From the NCBI GenBank assembly GCA_013099015.1, contig CP039998.1:744001-808000 (forward strand): 64,000 nt of DNA. Reading direction: 5' to 3'. The stretch is from Candidatus Saccharibacteria bacterium oral taxon 488. Its GTDB lineage: Bacteria > Patescibacteriota > Saccharimonadia > Saccharimonadales > Saccharimonadaceae. The position numbers and the translations under genes are program-made. The notes below the pieces were generated by a model, which saw only the letters and a program-made list of their open reading frames with translations, was not told the DNA's origin and ran no database searches. How positions within the stretch are numbered: the stretch's first letter is position 1; every line of letters starts with the position of its first letter. Below are positions 34,548 to 44,080 of the stretch, piece after piece.

Positions 34548-35204
34548 ATGCCGAAGAAGCCCCACCTCTCCATCACGCGGCCGCGCAGTCGCCTCAAGAA
34601 ACGGTACGTATTTGCACTGGTGCTGATACCATTAATCGCTGTTTGTATCAGTCTCGGTGCGCTGTATTGGCCAAAAATTACTCATAAACTTCACTCGCTG
34701 AGGGTGGCCGGCAGCATTGATCCATCGCGCGGCGAGGCGACATTCCCGCAGATTGATACCACAAATTTACATCCGACCCGGCAAAAAATTATCAGCCTAG
34801 CCAAAACCGAATTCGAAGCACAATCCGCCGGCACCAAGTTCAGCCAAGGCGTCCGTGAAGCGTGGTGCGCCGATTTTGTGAGCTGGATCATGCAGCAGGC
34901 GGGCGCGCCGCTAAAGAATCCGCACACTGGCGGCTGACGCATCCCAGGAACGTTTACCTTGCGCGAATATTACGAAGCGGTCGGTCGATTCAAGCCCGCA
35001 GGCTCTGGCTATCAACCGCGTCCCGGCGACGTGGCAATTTACCGCAATTCACCGGTGTTTGGCGACCATACGAATATCGTCCTCAAAAATAACGACGGCG
35101 TTCTAACCACTGTTGGCGGTAACGAGATGAACCGCATCCGCGTGTTCGTCAACCGCGATAAGCGCTACGATGGACTGTTGGGGTATGGCGTACTGGCAGA
35201 ATAA
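34548..35204 (+). pseudogene. CHAP-domain peptidoglycan hydrolase interrupted by in-frame TGA
   Basis: One frame of 218 residues is broken only by TGA at codon 130 (34935-34937). Before it: a basic N-terminus, a membrane helix (20-40), and the CHAP Cys in WCADFVSW (C107). After it: RIPGTFTLREYY.., the His in GDHTNIVL (H174) and GGNEMNRI. CHAP relatives have Trp in S/G-x-W-RIPGT at the stop position, so TGG became TGA. The base after it is C, the leakiest context, so some readthrough is conceivable; otherwise the enzyme is lost. TATACT ends six bases before ATG. Confidence 0.8.
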
Positions 35205-35263
35205 GGCAGAATAAGCCTGGCCCGTCTGGTGCGGGATCGCCCACGCCTAACCGAGTCGCCGCA

Positions 35264-35836
35264 TTACGCCGCGTGACTTGCCGCTAGCAGAAACACCACC
35301 AATGCATCGGGCTGCTGCTCAGCCAGCCACGTCACCGCATCAATGATGGCGTCCTTGTTCTTGCCACCATTTTTGAGCTCCTCGAGGAGGCGCTTGACCG
35401 TCCGCTGCGTCTGGCCATCATACCGATCGAGGCGCATTGCCTGAGTGACTTGCTTGACCTGCTCGTCGCTGAGAGCAACGTAAGGCGAGACCACTTCGTG
35501 AGCATGCTTGGGACTACGCTTGGCGGCTTCGGCTTTGCGTTGGAGGTTTTCGAGGCCTTCAATCGTTGCCCGCATCAAGGCCTCCGCTTCGTCCATGCCG
35601 CGCTGATAGGCCTGAGCAAATTCCTCAGAATTATCCCCACCCTCGGAAACGATCGCCGGCAAAAACTCGATCCGCATCACTCGGTGCATATAGGCGTCGC
35701 CCATTTCCTCGCCAGTCGCCATCACCTCACTCCACCAAGCAACAAACCGCGAATTCTCAGGATCGTGCAGCTCGCGCATAGCCGGCAGCTGCGCTAATTT
35801 ATCCTTAAAAAAGTGAATTAGTTTCTTGATGTCCAT
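35264..35836 (-). CDS. Hypothetical helical protein
   Basis: A 190-residue, mostly alpha-helical soluble protein. Acidic middle (SEGGDNSEEFAQAYQRGMDEAEALM), a basic linker (RKAEAAKRSPKHAHE), and a C-terminal helical bundle ending in WLAEQQPDALVVFLLAAS. TATAAT ends eight bases before ATG. No family recognised; it stands alone between the CHAP gene and a CorA-like gene. Confidence 0.7.
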   Translation of the reverse strand: MDIKKLIHFFKDKLAQLPAMRELHDPENSRFVAWWSEVMATGEEMGDAYMHRVMRIEFLPAIVSEGGDNSEEFAQAYQRGMDEAEALMRATIEGLENLQRKAEAAKRSPKHAHEVVSPYVALSDEQVKQVTQAMRLDRYDGQTQRTVKRLLEELKNGGKNKDAIIDAVTWLAEQQPDALVVFLLAASHAA

Positions 35837-35893
35837 GTTGCTTTATTATACCTAAAAACAATGGTAAGCACAAGCGCCATCCCGCCGAGGATC

Positions 35894-36802
35894 TCAGCGC
35901 CGCTTCAAAAAATAATAGCCAATCGCCAGTGCTGCCAGCGCACTGCCGCCGATAACCACCCAAAAGGTCACCGGACTCTCCGCGGCCGGCAAGGGCACAT
36001 TCATGCCATACAGCCCGGCCACCATGGTTGGAATAGTCAGCGCCACCGTGATCACCGTCAGCAGCCGAATCGTCTCATTCAGGCGGGTGTCCATCACCGC
36101 CCGGTAGCTATCACGCACATTGGTGATGGTTCGCAGCAGCGATTTACAACGGCTAATTACCTGTTCAAGGTCGATGGAAATATCTTCGACGTCATCCTTG
36201 TCGTCATCCTTGAGTCGCAAACTGCGATTGGCAATCAGCCGCTCAATCGCCCAGTTCATCGGCAGCAAGGCATCCAGGTAGTCATTTAACTTGCGCTCAT
36301 ATTCAGTCAAGGTGACGATATCACGCGCCCGCAAGGTATGAATATCGTCAGTCGCCGCCCGCATCTGACGATTGATCGTCGCCACCCGCCGCTGGTACTG
36401 ACTTGATACCGCCTCAATCATCGCCACCACCAGTTCAATCCGCCGCGATGTCCGCACCCGCGTCTTATCGATAAACGGCTGCCACAGCCGACCCAGACTA
36501 TCGCGCGACAATGTCACCACATACTCCTTGTGGATGCCGAACAAAATTGGCGTGGTAAAATCATTAAAATCATCGTCCGTATCCGGTAGCCGGGCGATCA
36601 AGTACGTCCACTCATCATCAAACTCAATACGCGGCACCTCGTGCGGGTCGAGCGCGTCACTAATCATATCCTCGTCCATTCCCAGCGTCAGCAACTCGGA
36701 TACTTCCTGCTCGGTCGGTCGCTCGCAGCGCAGCCAACTGCCGCTACGCAATGTCTGAATCGGCGCAATTGCTTCACCTGTTGAATGCAGATATTCTATC
36801 AT
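35894..36802 (-). CDS. CorA-family metal-ion transporter (second copy)
   Basis: A 302-residue protein with the CorA plan: a soluble beta/alpha domain (EVPRIEFDDEWTYLIARLPD), a long stalk helix, two C-terminal membrane helices and YGMNVPLP between them. It shares the plan with the copy at 27085-28005 but differs strongly in sequence, so the two may handle different ions. TATACT ends six bases before the ATG giving MIEYLHS, preferred over an ATG six codons upstream. Confidence 0.9.
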   Translation of the reverse strand: MIEYLHSTGEAIAPIQTLRSGSWLRCERPTEQEVSELLTLGMDEDMISDALDPHEVPRIEFDDEWTYLIARLPDTDDDFNDFTTPILFGIHKEYVVTLSRDSLGRLWQPFIDKTRVRTSRRIELVVAMIEAVSSQYQRRVATINRQMRAATDDIHTLRARDIVTLTEYERKLNDYLDALLPMNWAIERLIANRSLRLKDDDKDDVEDISIDLEQVISRCKSLLRTITNVRDSYRAVMDTRLNETIRLLTVITVALTIPTMVAGLYGMNVPLPAAESPVTFWVVIGGSALAALAIGYYFLKRR

Positions 36803-36873
36803 GTACTCAGTATAGCTCATTTGAAATATTTTGGTACCGGTTAGATGACAATAAGCTTGCGGAGACCATCATC

Positions 36874-36909
36874 AAAAACCACCAGCCGAGCTGTCCGACT
36901 GGTGGTTTT
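36874..36909. terminator. Terminator of the arginine deiminase operon
   Basis: AAAACCACCAG and CTGGTGGTTTTT form a stem with a 14-base loop and T-tail on the minus strand, just after arcC. It also has an A/T-rich tail in the other direction. Confidence 0.85.
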
Positions 36910-36930
36910 GAATGTTTATTTATATGAGAG

Positions 36931-37878
36931 CTAACTCTTGATGCGCGTACCGGCGACACCATTGATGGCATCAGCGGTTTTTTCGAGCGAGGTGATAATC
37001 GCCGTGCGCCCCGAAGCACCAGCCACAAAACTCAGTGCCGCTTGGGTCTTCGGTAGCATTGAGCCGGCCGCAAACTGCCCAGCATCAATGTGCTGCTGCA
37101 GCTCCTCGGCCGATACCTCGCCAAGCGCCTGCTCTGTTGGCTGGCCAAAGTTGATCTTGGCCGCATCAACCGACGTCAGGATTAGCAGCGTATCGGCCTC
37201 CAGCATATCCGCTAGCTTGGCCGCGCCAAAATCTTTATCAATTACCGCAGCTACGCCGCTCAGTTGGCCCGATGCATCACGTAGCACCGGAATGCCGCCG
37301 CCGCCAGTCGAGACCACCAACACACCGGCGTCAACCAGCGCCTTGATGACGGGAGCCTCGACAATTTCCTGAGGCTTCGGTGACGGCACCACGCGCCGCC
37401 AGCCACGACCCGAGTCCTCACGTACTGTATAACCACGCTCGGCCTGCACTTTTTTGGCCTCTTCTTCTGAATAGAATGGCCCGATCGGCTTGGTCGGATT
37501 TTGAAATGCTGGATCAGCCTGATCAACCACCGTCTGAGTAACGATACTCACTGCATACTTATCATGCACACCGCGAGTTGCCAGCGCATCGTGCATCGCC
37601 TGCTGCAGCCAAAAGCCGATCAGCCCCTGACTCATCGCACCAGAATCTTCTAGCGGCAAGCTCGGCACCGCTTCGGTGTTAATCGCTTCCTCATGCAGAA
37701 CGATGTTACCAACCTGCGGGCCATTGCCATGGACGATGGCTACGCGGTGTCCGGCTTGAATCAGCGGTAGGAGCTGGGCGATTGTCTCGTCAGCCACTCG
37801 CTGCTGCGCCTGGGACGAAGCCTCGCCCTGACGTTGCAGGGCATTGCCTCCAAGCGCGACGACAATGGTTCGTGCCAT
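36931..37878 (-). CDS. arcC: Carbamate kinase
   Basis: The 315 residues match the amino-acid-kinase family: VVALGGNALQ at 6-15, HGNGPQVGN near 50, and VSTGGGGIPV near 208. ArcC converts carbamoyl phosphate and ADP to carbamate and ATP, the energy-yielding last step of arginine fermentation. It is the last gene of arcA-argF-yfcC-arcC, three bases after the transporter, and a terminator follows. Confidence 0.96.
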   Translation of the reverse strand: MARTIVVALGGNALQRQGEASSQAQQRVADETIAQLLPLIQAGHRVAIVHGNGPQVGNIVLHEEAINTEAVPSLPLEDSGAMSQGLIGFWLQQAMHDALATRGVHDKYAVSIVTQTVVDQADPAFQNPTKPIGPFYSEEEAKKVQAERGYTVREDSGRGWRRVVPSPKPQEIVEAPVIKALVDAGVLVVSTGGGGIPVLRDASGQLSGVAAVIDKDFGAAKLADMLEADTLLILTSVDAAKINFGQPTEQALGEVSAEELQQHIDAGQFAAGSMLPKTQAALSFVAGASGRTAIITSLEKTADAINGVAGTRIKS

Positions 37879-37881
37879 AAA

Positions 37882-39477
37882 TTACAACACTCCAAACACT
37901 GCAATAGTGCCCATGCAGATTATCGCAAACACAACTATAATCGGCAGCGTTCTCAGCAGGTATTTACGGTACGACACGCCAGCTAGGGCCAAACCGCCCA
38001 TCAACGAAGCAATCGTCGGCGCTATCAAGTTGACCAAACCAACAGCCGTCGTATAACCGGCCACGATCATATCCTTGCCTGCGCCAACCAGGTCAGCAAT
38101 CGGCGCTAAAATTGGCATGGTTGCTGCAGCTAGACCGGACGATGAAGGAATCAATACGCTCATTGGCAGATAGAATATGAACGCCAAAATACCAATAACA
38201 CTGCTACCCGCCGATTTCAGTAGGTCTTCGCCCCAGTGAATGACTGTATCTTGAATAGCACCATTATTCATCACCACCGACACACCTGTTGCCACCGCAA
38301 TAATCAATGCTACTGGGAGCAGATCGCCAATACCTTTTATAAAGGTATCAACCAACGCTATGTTCTGCTTTCTGAATTCTTTTCGGTAAATAAAACCAAC
38401 CAAAATTGCCGACAGCAAGAACAGAACTGATATCTCACTAAAATACCAATTGCCGAGCGCTACATTATGACTTGCTCCCATCAGCGCACCGAAGACCGGC
38501 AGGCTAGCAAGCCATGCATGAAAATCGCTAAAGATTTTGATGCCAAAATCTTCCCATGGAATCAGCGACAGAACCATTATCAGAAAGCTTAGTCCAAAGA
38601 CTGCCATAATCGCTTTACGCGTACCGGTAAACTTTGGCACATTATTCATGTCCAAAGTAGTTGCAACGGTTGGTTTTGTGCGATCATCTTTGGCATATTT
38701 GCCAGATTTAACCTTTGCGGCGTAGCGCATGGTGAAAATAATTGCCGCAATCAAACTTAGCCCAAGCACTGTAAATTGAATTGGGAAAATATTAGCCAGT
38801 GGCATATCGGCAGTGCGGGCAGCAATACCGGTTGAGAACGGGTTAATCGTCGAACCAATTAAACCAGCGCCCGAACCTAGCACAATCACCAAAACAGCTG
38901 TCATCGCGTTGTAGCCAGCAGCAATCATGATCGGGATAATGAGCGCATAAAACGCCACTGTTTCCTCTTGCATGCCGTAGGTGGTACCACCGATAGCAAA
39001 AAATATCATCAAGATAGGAATCAGCCACTTTTCCTTGCCTTTCATTTTCAAAAGCATAGATCCCAGCATGGCGTCCAGCGCGCCAGTTTTCATCACTACG
39101 CCCAAGAAACCACCAAGGATCATCACAAAGATGATCACATCAAGTTTCTCGGCCATGCCCTTAACTGGAGCAGTAACAACATCCCATGCACCCTGACGAA
39201 CATCGCCTGTTACGGTCTCCTTCCCGTTTTCGCCTTTCTCAGTTTTGACCTTTTCCGACTCTTTGTATGTACCAGACACGCGAATCGTCTTTGACGGATT
39301 GTCTGGGTCTTTCTTAGTCTCATAAGAGCCCGACGGGATCACCCACGTCAGTCCGGCCATTATAATAATGACTAAGAACAGTCCTGCGAATGCTGACGGC
39401 GAGCGCAGAAGCTTTTTCTTTACTTTTTTCATTTTTTCTACCATGTCCGGAGCCTCCTTTACTCCTGTATTAGACAT
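37882..39477 (-). CDS. YfcC/ArcD-type arginine-ornithine exchanger
   Basis: A 531-residue polytopic protein of the YfcC family with about 12 helices. The motifs GGTTYGMQEETVAFYALIIPIMIAAGYN and NPFSTGIAAR and the C-terminal LMGGLALAGVSYRKYL are characteristic. A Lys/Glu-rich external loop (residues 55-95) follows the first helix. Within the arc operon it is most likely the electroneutral arginine/ornithine antiporter; specificity is inferred from position. Confidence 0.9.
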   Translation of the reverse strand: MSNTGVKEAPDMVEKMKKVKKKLLRSPSAFAGLFLVIIIMAGLTWVIPSGSYETKKDPDNPSKTIRVSGTYKESEKVKTEKGENGKETVTGDVRQGAWDVVTAPVKGMAEKLDVIIFVMILGGFLGVVMKTGALDAMLGSMLLKMKGKEKWLIPILMIFFAIGGTTYGMQEETVAFYALIIPIMIAAGYNAMTAVLVIVLGSGAGLIGSTINPFSTGIAARTADMPLANIFPIQFTVLGLSLIAAIIFTMRYAAKVKSGKYAKDDRTKPTVATTLDMNNVPKFTGTRKAIMAVFGLSFLIMVLSLIPWEDFGIKIFSDFHAWLASLPVFGALMGASHNVALGNWYFSEISVLFLLSAILVGFIYRKEFRKQNIALVDTFIKGIGDLLPVALIIAVATGVSVVMNNGAIQDTVIHWGEDLLKSAGSSVIGILAFIFYLPMSVLIPSSSGLAAATMPILAPIADLVGAGKDMIVAGYTTAVGLVNLIAPTIASLMGGLALAGVSYRKYLLRTLPIIVVFAIICMGTIAVFGVL

Positions 39478-40467
39478 CTACAGCGTCAAAGCGATAACCG
39501 CCTTGATGGTATGCATACGATTTTCCGCCTGGTCAAAGACGATCGAATTCGGCGAACGGAAGACGTCATCCGTCACCTCCATCGCCTCTAGCCCGAAATC
39601 GTCCCTGATGTGCTGGCCGGTCGTGGTCAACGCATCATGAAAGGCCGGCAAGCAGTGCATGAACTTGACTTCAGGATTGCCGGTGAGGTTCAGCATGTCG
39701 CGATTAACCTGGAAGTGACGCAGCTGATTGATGCGCTCGGCGAACTTATCCTCTTCGCCCATCGACACCCAGACATCGGTGTAAACGACATCGGCACCGC
39801 GCAGGGCTTCCTCAAAATTATCAGTGATAGTAATCCGCCCGTGGTTCTGGTGCGCTAGCTCATGCGCGTGATGGACGAGGCCCTCCTCAGGGAACAATTC
39901 ACGCGGCGCTAAAATCCGAAAGTCCAGTCCCATAATTGCCGAGCCGAGCAGCAAACTATTCGCCATATTGTTGCGGCCGTCGCCGACAAACACCAGCTTG
40001 ACGCCGTGCAGCCGACCAAGGTGCTCCTCGATAGTCATAAAATCGGCTAGAATCTGCGTTGGATGGAACTTATCAGTCAATCCATTCCATACTGGCACGC
40101 CGGCGTGCTTCGCTAGATCTTCTACCGTTTTGTGTGCAAAACCGCGGAACTCAATACCGTCAAACATCCGGCCCAGCACCTTGGCGGTGTCCTCGACCGT
40201 CTCTTTCTTGCCAAGCTGAATATCGTCCTTGCCAAGATATTCCGGCGCGATACCGAGGTCGTTAGCCGCCACCGTAAAGGCGCAGCGCGTCCTGGTTGAG
40301 GTTTTTTCAAACAATAGCGCAATATTCTTGCCCTCATGAATCCGATGCGGCGTACCAGCGTACTTCATCCGCTTATACTCATTCGCCGTCGTTAGTAGCA
40401 ACCGAATGTCACCCGCGGTAAAATCACCCAGTGTCAAAAATGATCGCCCTTTCAAACTTTGTGCCAT
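39478..40467 (-). CDS. argF: Ornithine carbamoyltransferase, catabolic
   Basis: STRTR at 57-61 binds carbamoyl phosphate, HPTQ appears in [10 protein letters not shown] near 130, and MHCLPAFHD near 270 carries the ornithine-site Cys. The 329 residues are of normal length. In this operon the enzyme should run in the catabolic direction, splitting citrulline into ornithine and carbamoyl phosphate (arcB role). Start and the arcA stop overlap by one base. Confidence 0.95.
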   Translation of the reverse strand: MAQSLKGRSFLTLGDFTAGDIRLLLTTANEYKRMKYAGTPHRIHEGKNIALLFEKTSTRTRCAFTVAANDLGIAPEYLGKDDIQLGKKETVEDTAKVLGRMFDGIEFRGFAHKTVEDLAKHAGVPVWNGLTDKFHPTQILADFMTIEEHLGRLHGVKLVFVGDGRNNMANSLLLGSAIMGLDFRILAPRELFPEEGLVHHAHELAHQNHGRITITDNFEEALRGADVVYTDVWVSMGEEDKFAERINQLRHFQVNRDMLNLTGNPEVKFMHCLPAFHDALTTTGQHIRDDFGLEAMEVTDDVFRSPNSIVFDQAENRMHTIKAVIALTL

Positions 40468-41702
40468 TATACATCCTCCCGTACTAGCGGCATACTCATA
40501 CAGCGCGGACCGCCGCGGCCGCGACCAAGCTCAGCACCGCTGACTTCAATAACTTCAACGCCGTGCTCGCGCAGTTTTTGGTTGGTGACGTAGTTGCGGT
40601 CATACGTCACCACCACGCCCGGCGCAATCGCCAAGGTATTGGAGCCGTCGTTCCACTGCTCGCGGGCTGCTGCGATCGGATCGCCGCCGCCACATTCGAT
40701 CAGGGTAACGCTCGGTAGGCCCAAGGCTACTCGCAAGACATGCTCGAGATCCGTCTCATGCGTAATGCGCGGGAACGGCTGACCCTCAACCTTTTCCAAT
40801 ACGAAACAATTCATCTTGCCGCCACGATCGCGGATTTCTGGATGAATGGTAAACTTGTCCCGATCAATCATAGTAAATACCGTGTCCAGGTGCATGAAGG
40901 CGTGCGACTTTGGAATCTCCATGGCAACGACTTTCTTAAAGCCAGAGCCAGCAAACAGTTTCGTCGCCATCTTTTCAATCGCCTCAGCCGTGGTGCGCTC
41001 CGATACGCCGATGGCCATCACTTCACTGCTCAATACCAGCTCATCGCCACCTTCGATTGAGAACTTTTCGTGACGATCATACCACACCGGCACATTCTTA
41101 TTAGCAAACCGCGGATGATGATCAATGATGTAGCGCATGAACAGCGACTCACGGCGACGCGCTGGCCAGTGCATCTTGTTGATCGTCAGACCATGACCGA
41201 TGGTCGCAGCTGGGTCGCGGGTAAAGTATAGATTTGGCATTGGATCGAGATAGAATGGATAGTGATTTTTCTCAATCATATTATGCAATTGCTGGTGCTG
41301 GTCTGGCGGCAGCGTGATCTCATCCTTGCGCACACCAGCCATAATTTTACGCACCATCGCGTTCGTCGGTAGATCCAGCAGGAACTGGCGCAGCACCCTG
41401 GTGACGCGGCGTGACCCTTGCTTCGAATTTGCCAACATTTCATCAACAAACTGCTCACGTAGTTGATCAGTATATAGCGCTTCGGTCACCAGCTGATCGA
41501 GATACAACACCTCGACACCGTGATCACGCAGCACCCCAGCAAACGCATCATGCTCCTTTTGGGCGACCTGCAAATACGGAATGTCGTCAAACAGCAGATC
41601 AGTCAAGTAGTCTGGTGTTAAGTTTTCTAATTCTTCGCCCGGACGATGCAACAGCACCGCCTTGAGTCGGCCAATTTCTGATGTAATATGTAATGGATCC
41701 AT
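40467..41702 (-). CDS. arcA: Arginine deiminase
   Basis: The 411 residues match ADI: N-terminal [33 protein letters not shown] near 165, [12 protein letters not shown] near 222, [11 protein letters not shown] with the catalytic His near 277, and the nucleophile Cys at 401 in [12 protein letters not shown]. It hydrolyses arginine to citrulline and ammonia. GGGGT precedes ATG after a leader of about 30 bases. First gene of the operon; ammonia production also buffers acid, relevant in oral habitats. Confidence 0.97.
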   Translation of the reverse strand: MDPLHITSEIGRLKAVLLHRPGEELENLTPDYLTDLLFDDIPYLQVAQKEHDAFAGVLRDHGVEVLYLDQLVTEALYTDQLREQFVDEMLANSKQGSRRVTRVLRQFLLDLPTNAMVRKIMAGVRKDEITLPPDQHQQLHNMIEKNHYPFYLDPMPNLYFTRDPAATIGHGLTINKMHWPARRRESLFMRYIIDHHPRFANKNVPVWYDRHEKFSIEGGDELVLSSEVMAIGVSERTTAEAIEKMATKLFAGSGFKKVVAMEIPKSHAFMHLDTVFTMIDRDKFTIHPEIRDRGGKMNCFVLEKVEGQPFPRITHETDLEHVLRVALGLPSVTLIECGGGDPIAAAREQWNDGSNTLAIAPGVVVTYDRNYVTNQKLREHGVEVIEVSGAELGRGRGGPRCMSMPLVREDV

Positions 41703-41737
41703 ACCCCCATCCCCTTTTTGTTTATGGTTATACTAAC

Positions 41738-41765
41738 AATATAGCATATACCGACCAGAACGCAA
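41738..41765 (-). promoter_or_regulatory. Promoter of the arginine deiminase operon
   Basis: TTGCGT, 16 bases, TATATT on the minus strand, about 35 bases before the arcA ATG. No ARG box was confidently seen. Confidence 0.6.
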
Positions 41766-41784
41766 GCGTCATCCAGAGGCTAGC

Positions 41785-42399
41785 TCACCGCCGAATGATG
41801 GCTAACGACGACTCGACTGTCAGCCGAGCCGGGTGGCGCCTCAGCCACTCATCGACCGCCCGCGCGGCGCCCGGCAAGGCTTCATTGGCATAGTCATCAA
41901 CGATGATAGTCGCCGTTTTCTGAAACTTGCCGTCGCACAGGCGAAATGAATCGGCAATTGATTCATAAAAATCGCCGTCAAAAAACGCAAAACTGATACT
42001 TTCCGGCACGTCCTCAGGAGTGAAATCAGCAAACCAGCCTTTGTGAATAATTGGCAGTTTCAAGCCAGCCTTTTTAAAATTCTGGATGAAGGTTTTGCGC
42101 GGCGCCAACAATTCGCCAGCTTTGAACTGCTCGCCGGCAGCGCTGTTGTCTGCTTGAGTTTTTTCTGGTAGGCCAGCAAACGAATCGTAAACATGAAACT
42201 CACCAGCAAAATTATAGGCGTCCAATAGCCGCCGAATGAACAAACTAGTTGTGCCGACATAACAACCAAACTCCACAACGTTACCAGTCGCGCCGCTTCG
42301 TAGCACCGTCTCCAGCTCCCGCAGCAAAACGCCGAGTTCTTTGGCGTCAACTTGATTGGAAATGATGGGATATTTGGCGAGGAGTCGGTCGGTGATCAT
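41785..42399 (-). CDS. TylF-like SAM-dependent methyltransferase
   Basis: VVEFGCYVGTTSLFIRRLL near residue 40 is a SAM-binding motif I, followed by HVYDSFAGLPEKT, AFFDGDFYESI near 135 and ATIIVDDY near 165, the Asp-rich metal-site pattern of macrocin O-methyltransferase (TylF) relatives. The substrate is unknown; O-methylation of a sugar or small metabolite is usual. It lies just upstream of the arc promoter on the same strand. Confidence 0.82.
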   Translation of the reverse strand: MITDRLLAKYPIISNQVDAKELGVLLRELETVLRSGATGNVVEFGCYVGTTSLFIRRLLDAYNFAGEFHVYDSFAGLPEKTQADNSAAGEQFKAGELLAPRKTFIQNFKKAGLKLPIIHKGWFADFTPEDVPESISFAFFDGDFYESIADSFRLCDGKFQKTATIIVDDYANEALPGAARAVDEWLRRHPARLTVESSLAIIRR

Positions 42400-42444
42400 T
42401 ACTACTATTAGTATACCAGTTTCTCTTCATGCTAAAATCATAGT

Positions 42445-42909
42445 ATGAAAATTGCTAGTCCTGCGTTCGCCGAAAACGCTAAAATACCAAAAGTTTACTC
42501 CAAGCTCGGCGGCAACCAACGCCCGCCGCTCGAGATCAGCGACGTGCCAACAGACGCCAAAAGTCTGGTAGTTGTCTGCCATGACCCTGATGCGCCTGGG
42601 CGCGATGGATTTTATCATTGGACGGTTTGGAATTTGCCGAGCAAAACCACTGAAATTACTAGCGAGTCACTGTCCCTAGGCGCCGTCGAAGGGGTTACCA
42701 GTTGGGGCCGTCCTGGTTGGGGCGGGCCGCAGCCGCCGTTTGGCACACACCGCTATCAATTTTACGTGTACGCGCTGAACACGACACTGGACTTACCAAG
42801 CGACACCAAACCAAAAGAGCTCATCGCTGCCCTCACGCCGCACACCATCGACCAAGCTATGCTGACTGGAAAATTTGGCGTGTTGGATATTTTGCGGCGG
42901 AGCTCGTGA
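42445..42909 (+). CDS. YbhB/YbcL-type PEBP protein
   Basis: The 154-residue protein has the PEBP marks VCHDPDAPGRDGFYHWTVWNLP near residue 48 and WGGPQPPFGTHRYQFYVYAL near 92. Members bind phosphate-containing ligands; the bacterial role is not established. TAAAAT ends six bases before ATG, so it is leaderless and monocistronic. It borders the AT-rich island that follows. Confidence 0.9.
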   Translation: MKIASPAFAENAKIPKVYSKLGGNQRPPLEISDVPTDAKSLVVVCHDPDAPGRDGFYHWTVWNLPSKTTEITSESLSLGAVEGVTSWGRPGWGGPQPPFGTHRYQFYVYALNTTLDLPSDTKPKELIAALTPHTIDQAMLTGKFGVLDILRRSS

Positions 42910-42957
42910 TTTAATTGTTCTAGAGATAATTTATTGAACACTAAATAGTATAAAAAG

Positions 42958-43995
42958 TTAACACAAACAAGTTGTATTGAGATGCTCTATTATATTACGT
43001 GCATGAAACTCAATAAATGCTGGCGGCAAAGCATTTCCAATCATCGTAGCAACACCAGCTTTGCCCGATCTGAACGAAAACTTATAATTAACAGGGAATG
43101 TCTGCAAAAGCGCTGCCTCTCGAAGTGTAATAACACGATCTTCCTCTGGATGTAAAAATCGACCCTTTGACGGGTTATTACATCCTCCCGTAATAGTCGG
43201 TGCAGGCTTATCCCACGCCATACGACCATAGACATCCTTAAATCCATTCGTTCGTTTATGACATTCAAGTTGATATTCTTCACTGAGATCGGTACGACTA
43301 CCGCCGTCTTTTGGAATCATAGTAATAAGTCTTTTCACTTTTTCAGTAGGATTACTCAAGGCATCATGCAGTGGATCATTACTCAACCCAGCAATTGGCA
43401 GAAGTGATATAGCGTCGCGAACAGTTACTACTTTATCTTCGTCAACTTCTTGCTTTACAACTTTTATATTATCAAGTCGAGAAGCTAGCATAATCATACG
43501 CCTACGACCCTGGGGGACTCCATAGTTAGACATCTTTAATACCTTATGGTCGACGTGATAACCAATATTTTTAAGCTCTTCAATTAATCTTTTTAATCGA
43601 ACATCCTTATTGAGTGCTGGTACATTCTCCATCATGATAGTCTTTGGCTGAAGCGCTGTCGCAAAACGAAACACCTCATAGATAAGCTCGTTTCTCGGGT
43701 CATTTCTTTGACCTCTATTGCGAGTACCTATCGTTGAGTAGCCCTGACACGGCGGACAGCCAGCTAGCAAATCTAATTCTCCACTCATTAAGCCGAGCTC
43801 TTCCATATATTTAATCGGGTCCACCTTTGTAATATCACTAACCTTGAGATTAACCCTTGGGTGGTTCATTTGATAACTTTCGGCGTAGGTTGGCACACTT
43901 TCAATGGCGCCAATAACATTAAAACCAGCCTGCTTTAAGCCTTGCGTTAATCCACCAGCCCCACTGAAAAGATCAATTGCTGTTCGTTTTTTCAC
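42958..43995 (-). CDS. DNA (cytosine-5) methyltransferase
   Basis: All main C5-MTase motifs are present: motif I DLFSGAGGLTQGL (8-20), IV GCPPCQGYS with catalytic C83, VI ENVP (123), VIII QGRRR, IX REAALLQTFP and X IGNALPP. The target-recognition region between VIII and IX is short (about 100 residues). The start is GTG with AAGGTGG upstream. It is the last gene of the four-gene island, 85 bases after the GIY-YIG gene, so it probably protects host DNA for this system. Confidence 0.95.
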   Translation of the reverse strand: MKKRTAIDLFSGAGGLTQGLKQAGFNVIGAIESVPTYAESYQMNHPRVNLKVSDITKVDPIKYMEELGLMSGELDLLAGCPPCQGYSTIGTRNRGQRNDPRNELIYEVFRFATALQPKTIMMENVPALNKDVRLKRLIEELKNIGYHVDHKVLKMSNYGVPQGRRRMIMLASRLDNIKVVKQEVDEDKVVTVRDAISLLPIAGLSNDPLHDALSNPTEKVKRLITMIPKDGGSRTDLSEEYQLECHKRTNGFKDVYGRMAWDKPAPTITGGCNNPSKGRFLHPEEDRVITLREAALLQTFPVNYKFSFRSGKAGVATMIGNALPPAFIEFHARNIIEHLNTTCLC

Positions 43996-44080
43996 TCTTC
44001 ATCCACCTTTCGTTTTGAACTGATGAAATTACTACAACTATTGTATCTATTATCGAAAATTTTGTGTAGTCTTTGGCGTT

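Noticed and set aside
34935..34937. UGA read as an amino acid (code 25, as in Gracilibacteria)
   Set aside because: TGA ends many clear genes here (murJ, murC, the flavoprotein), some overlapping the next start, and no other gene needs TGA as sense.
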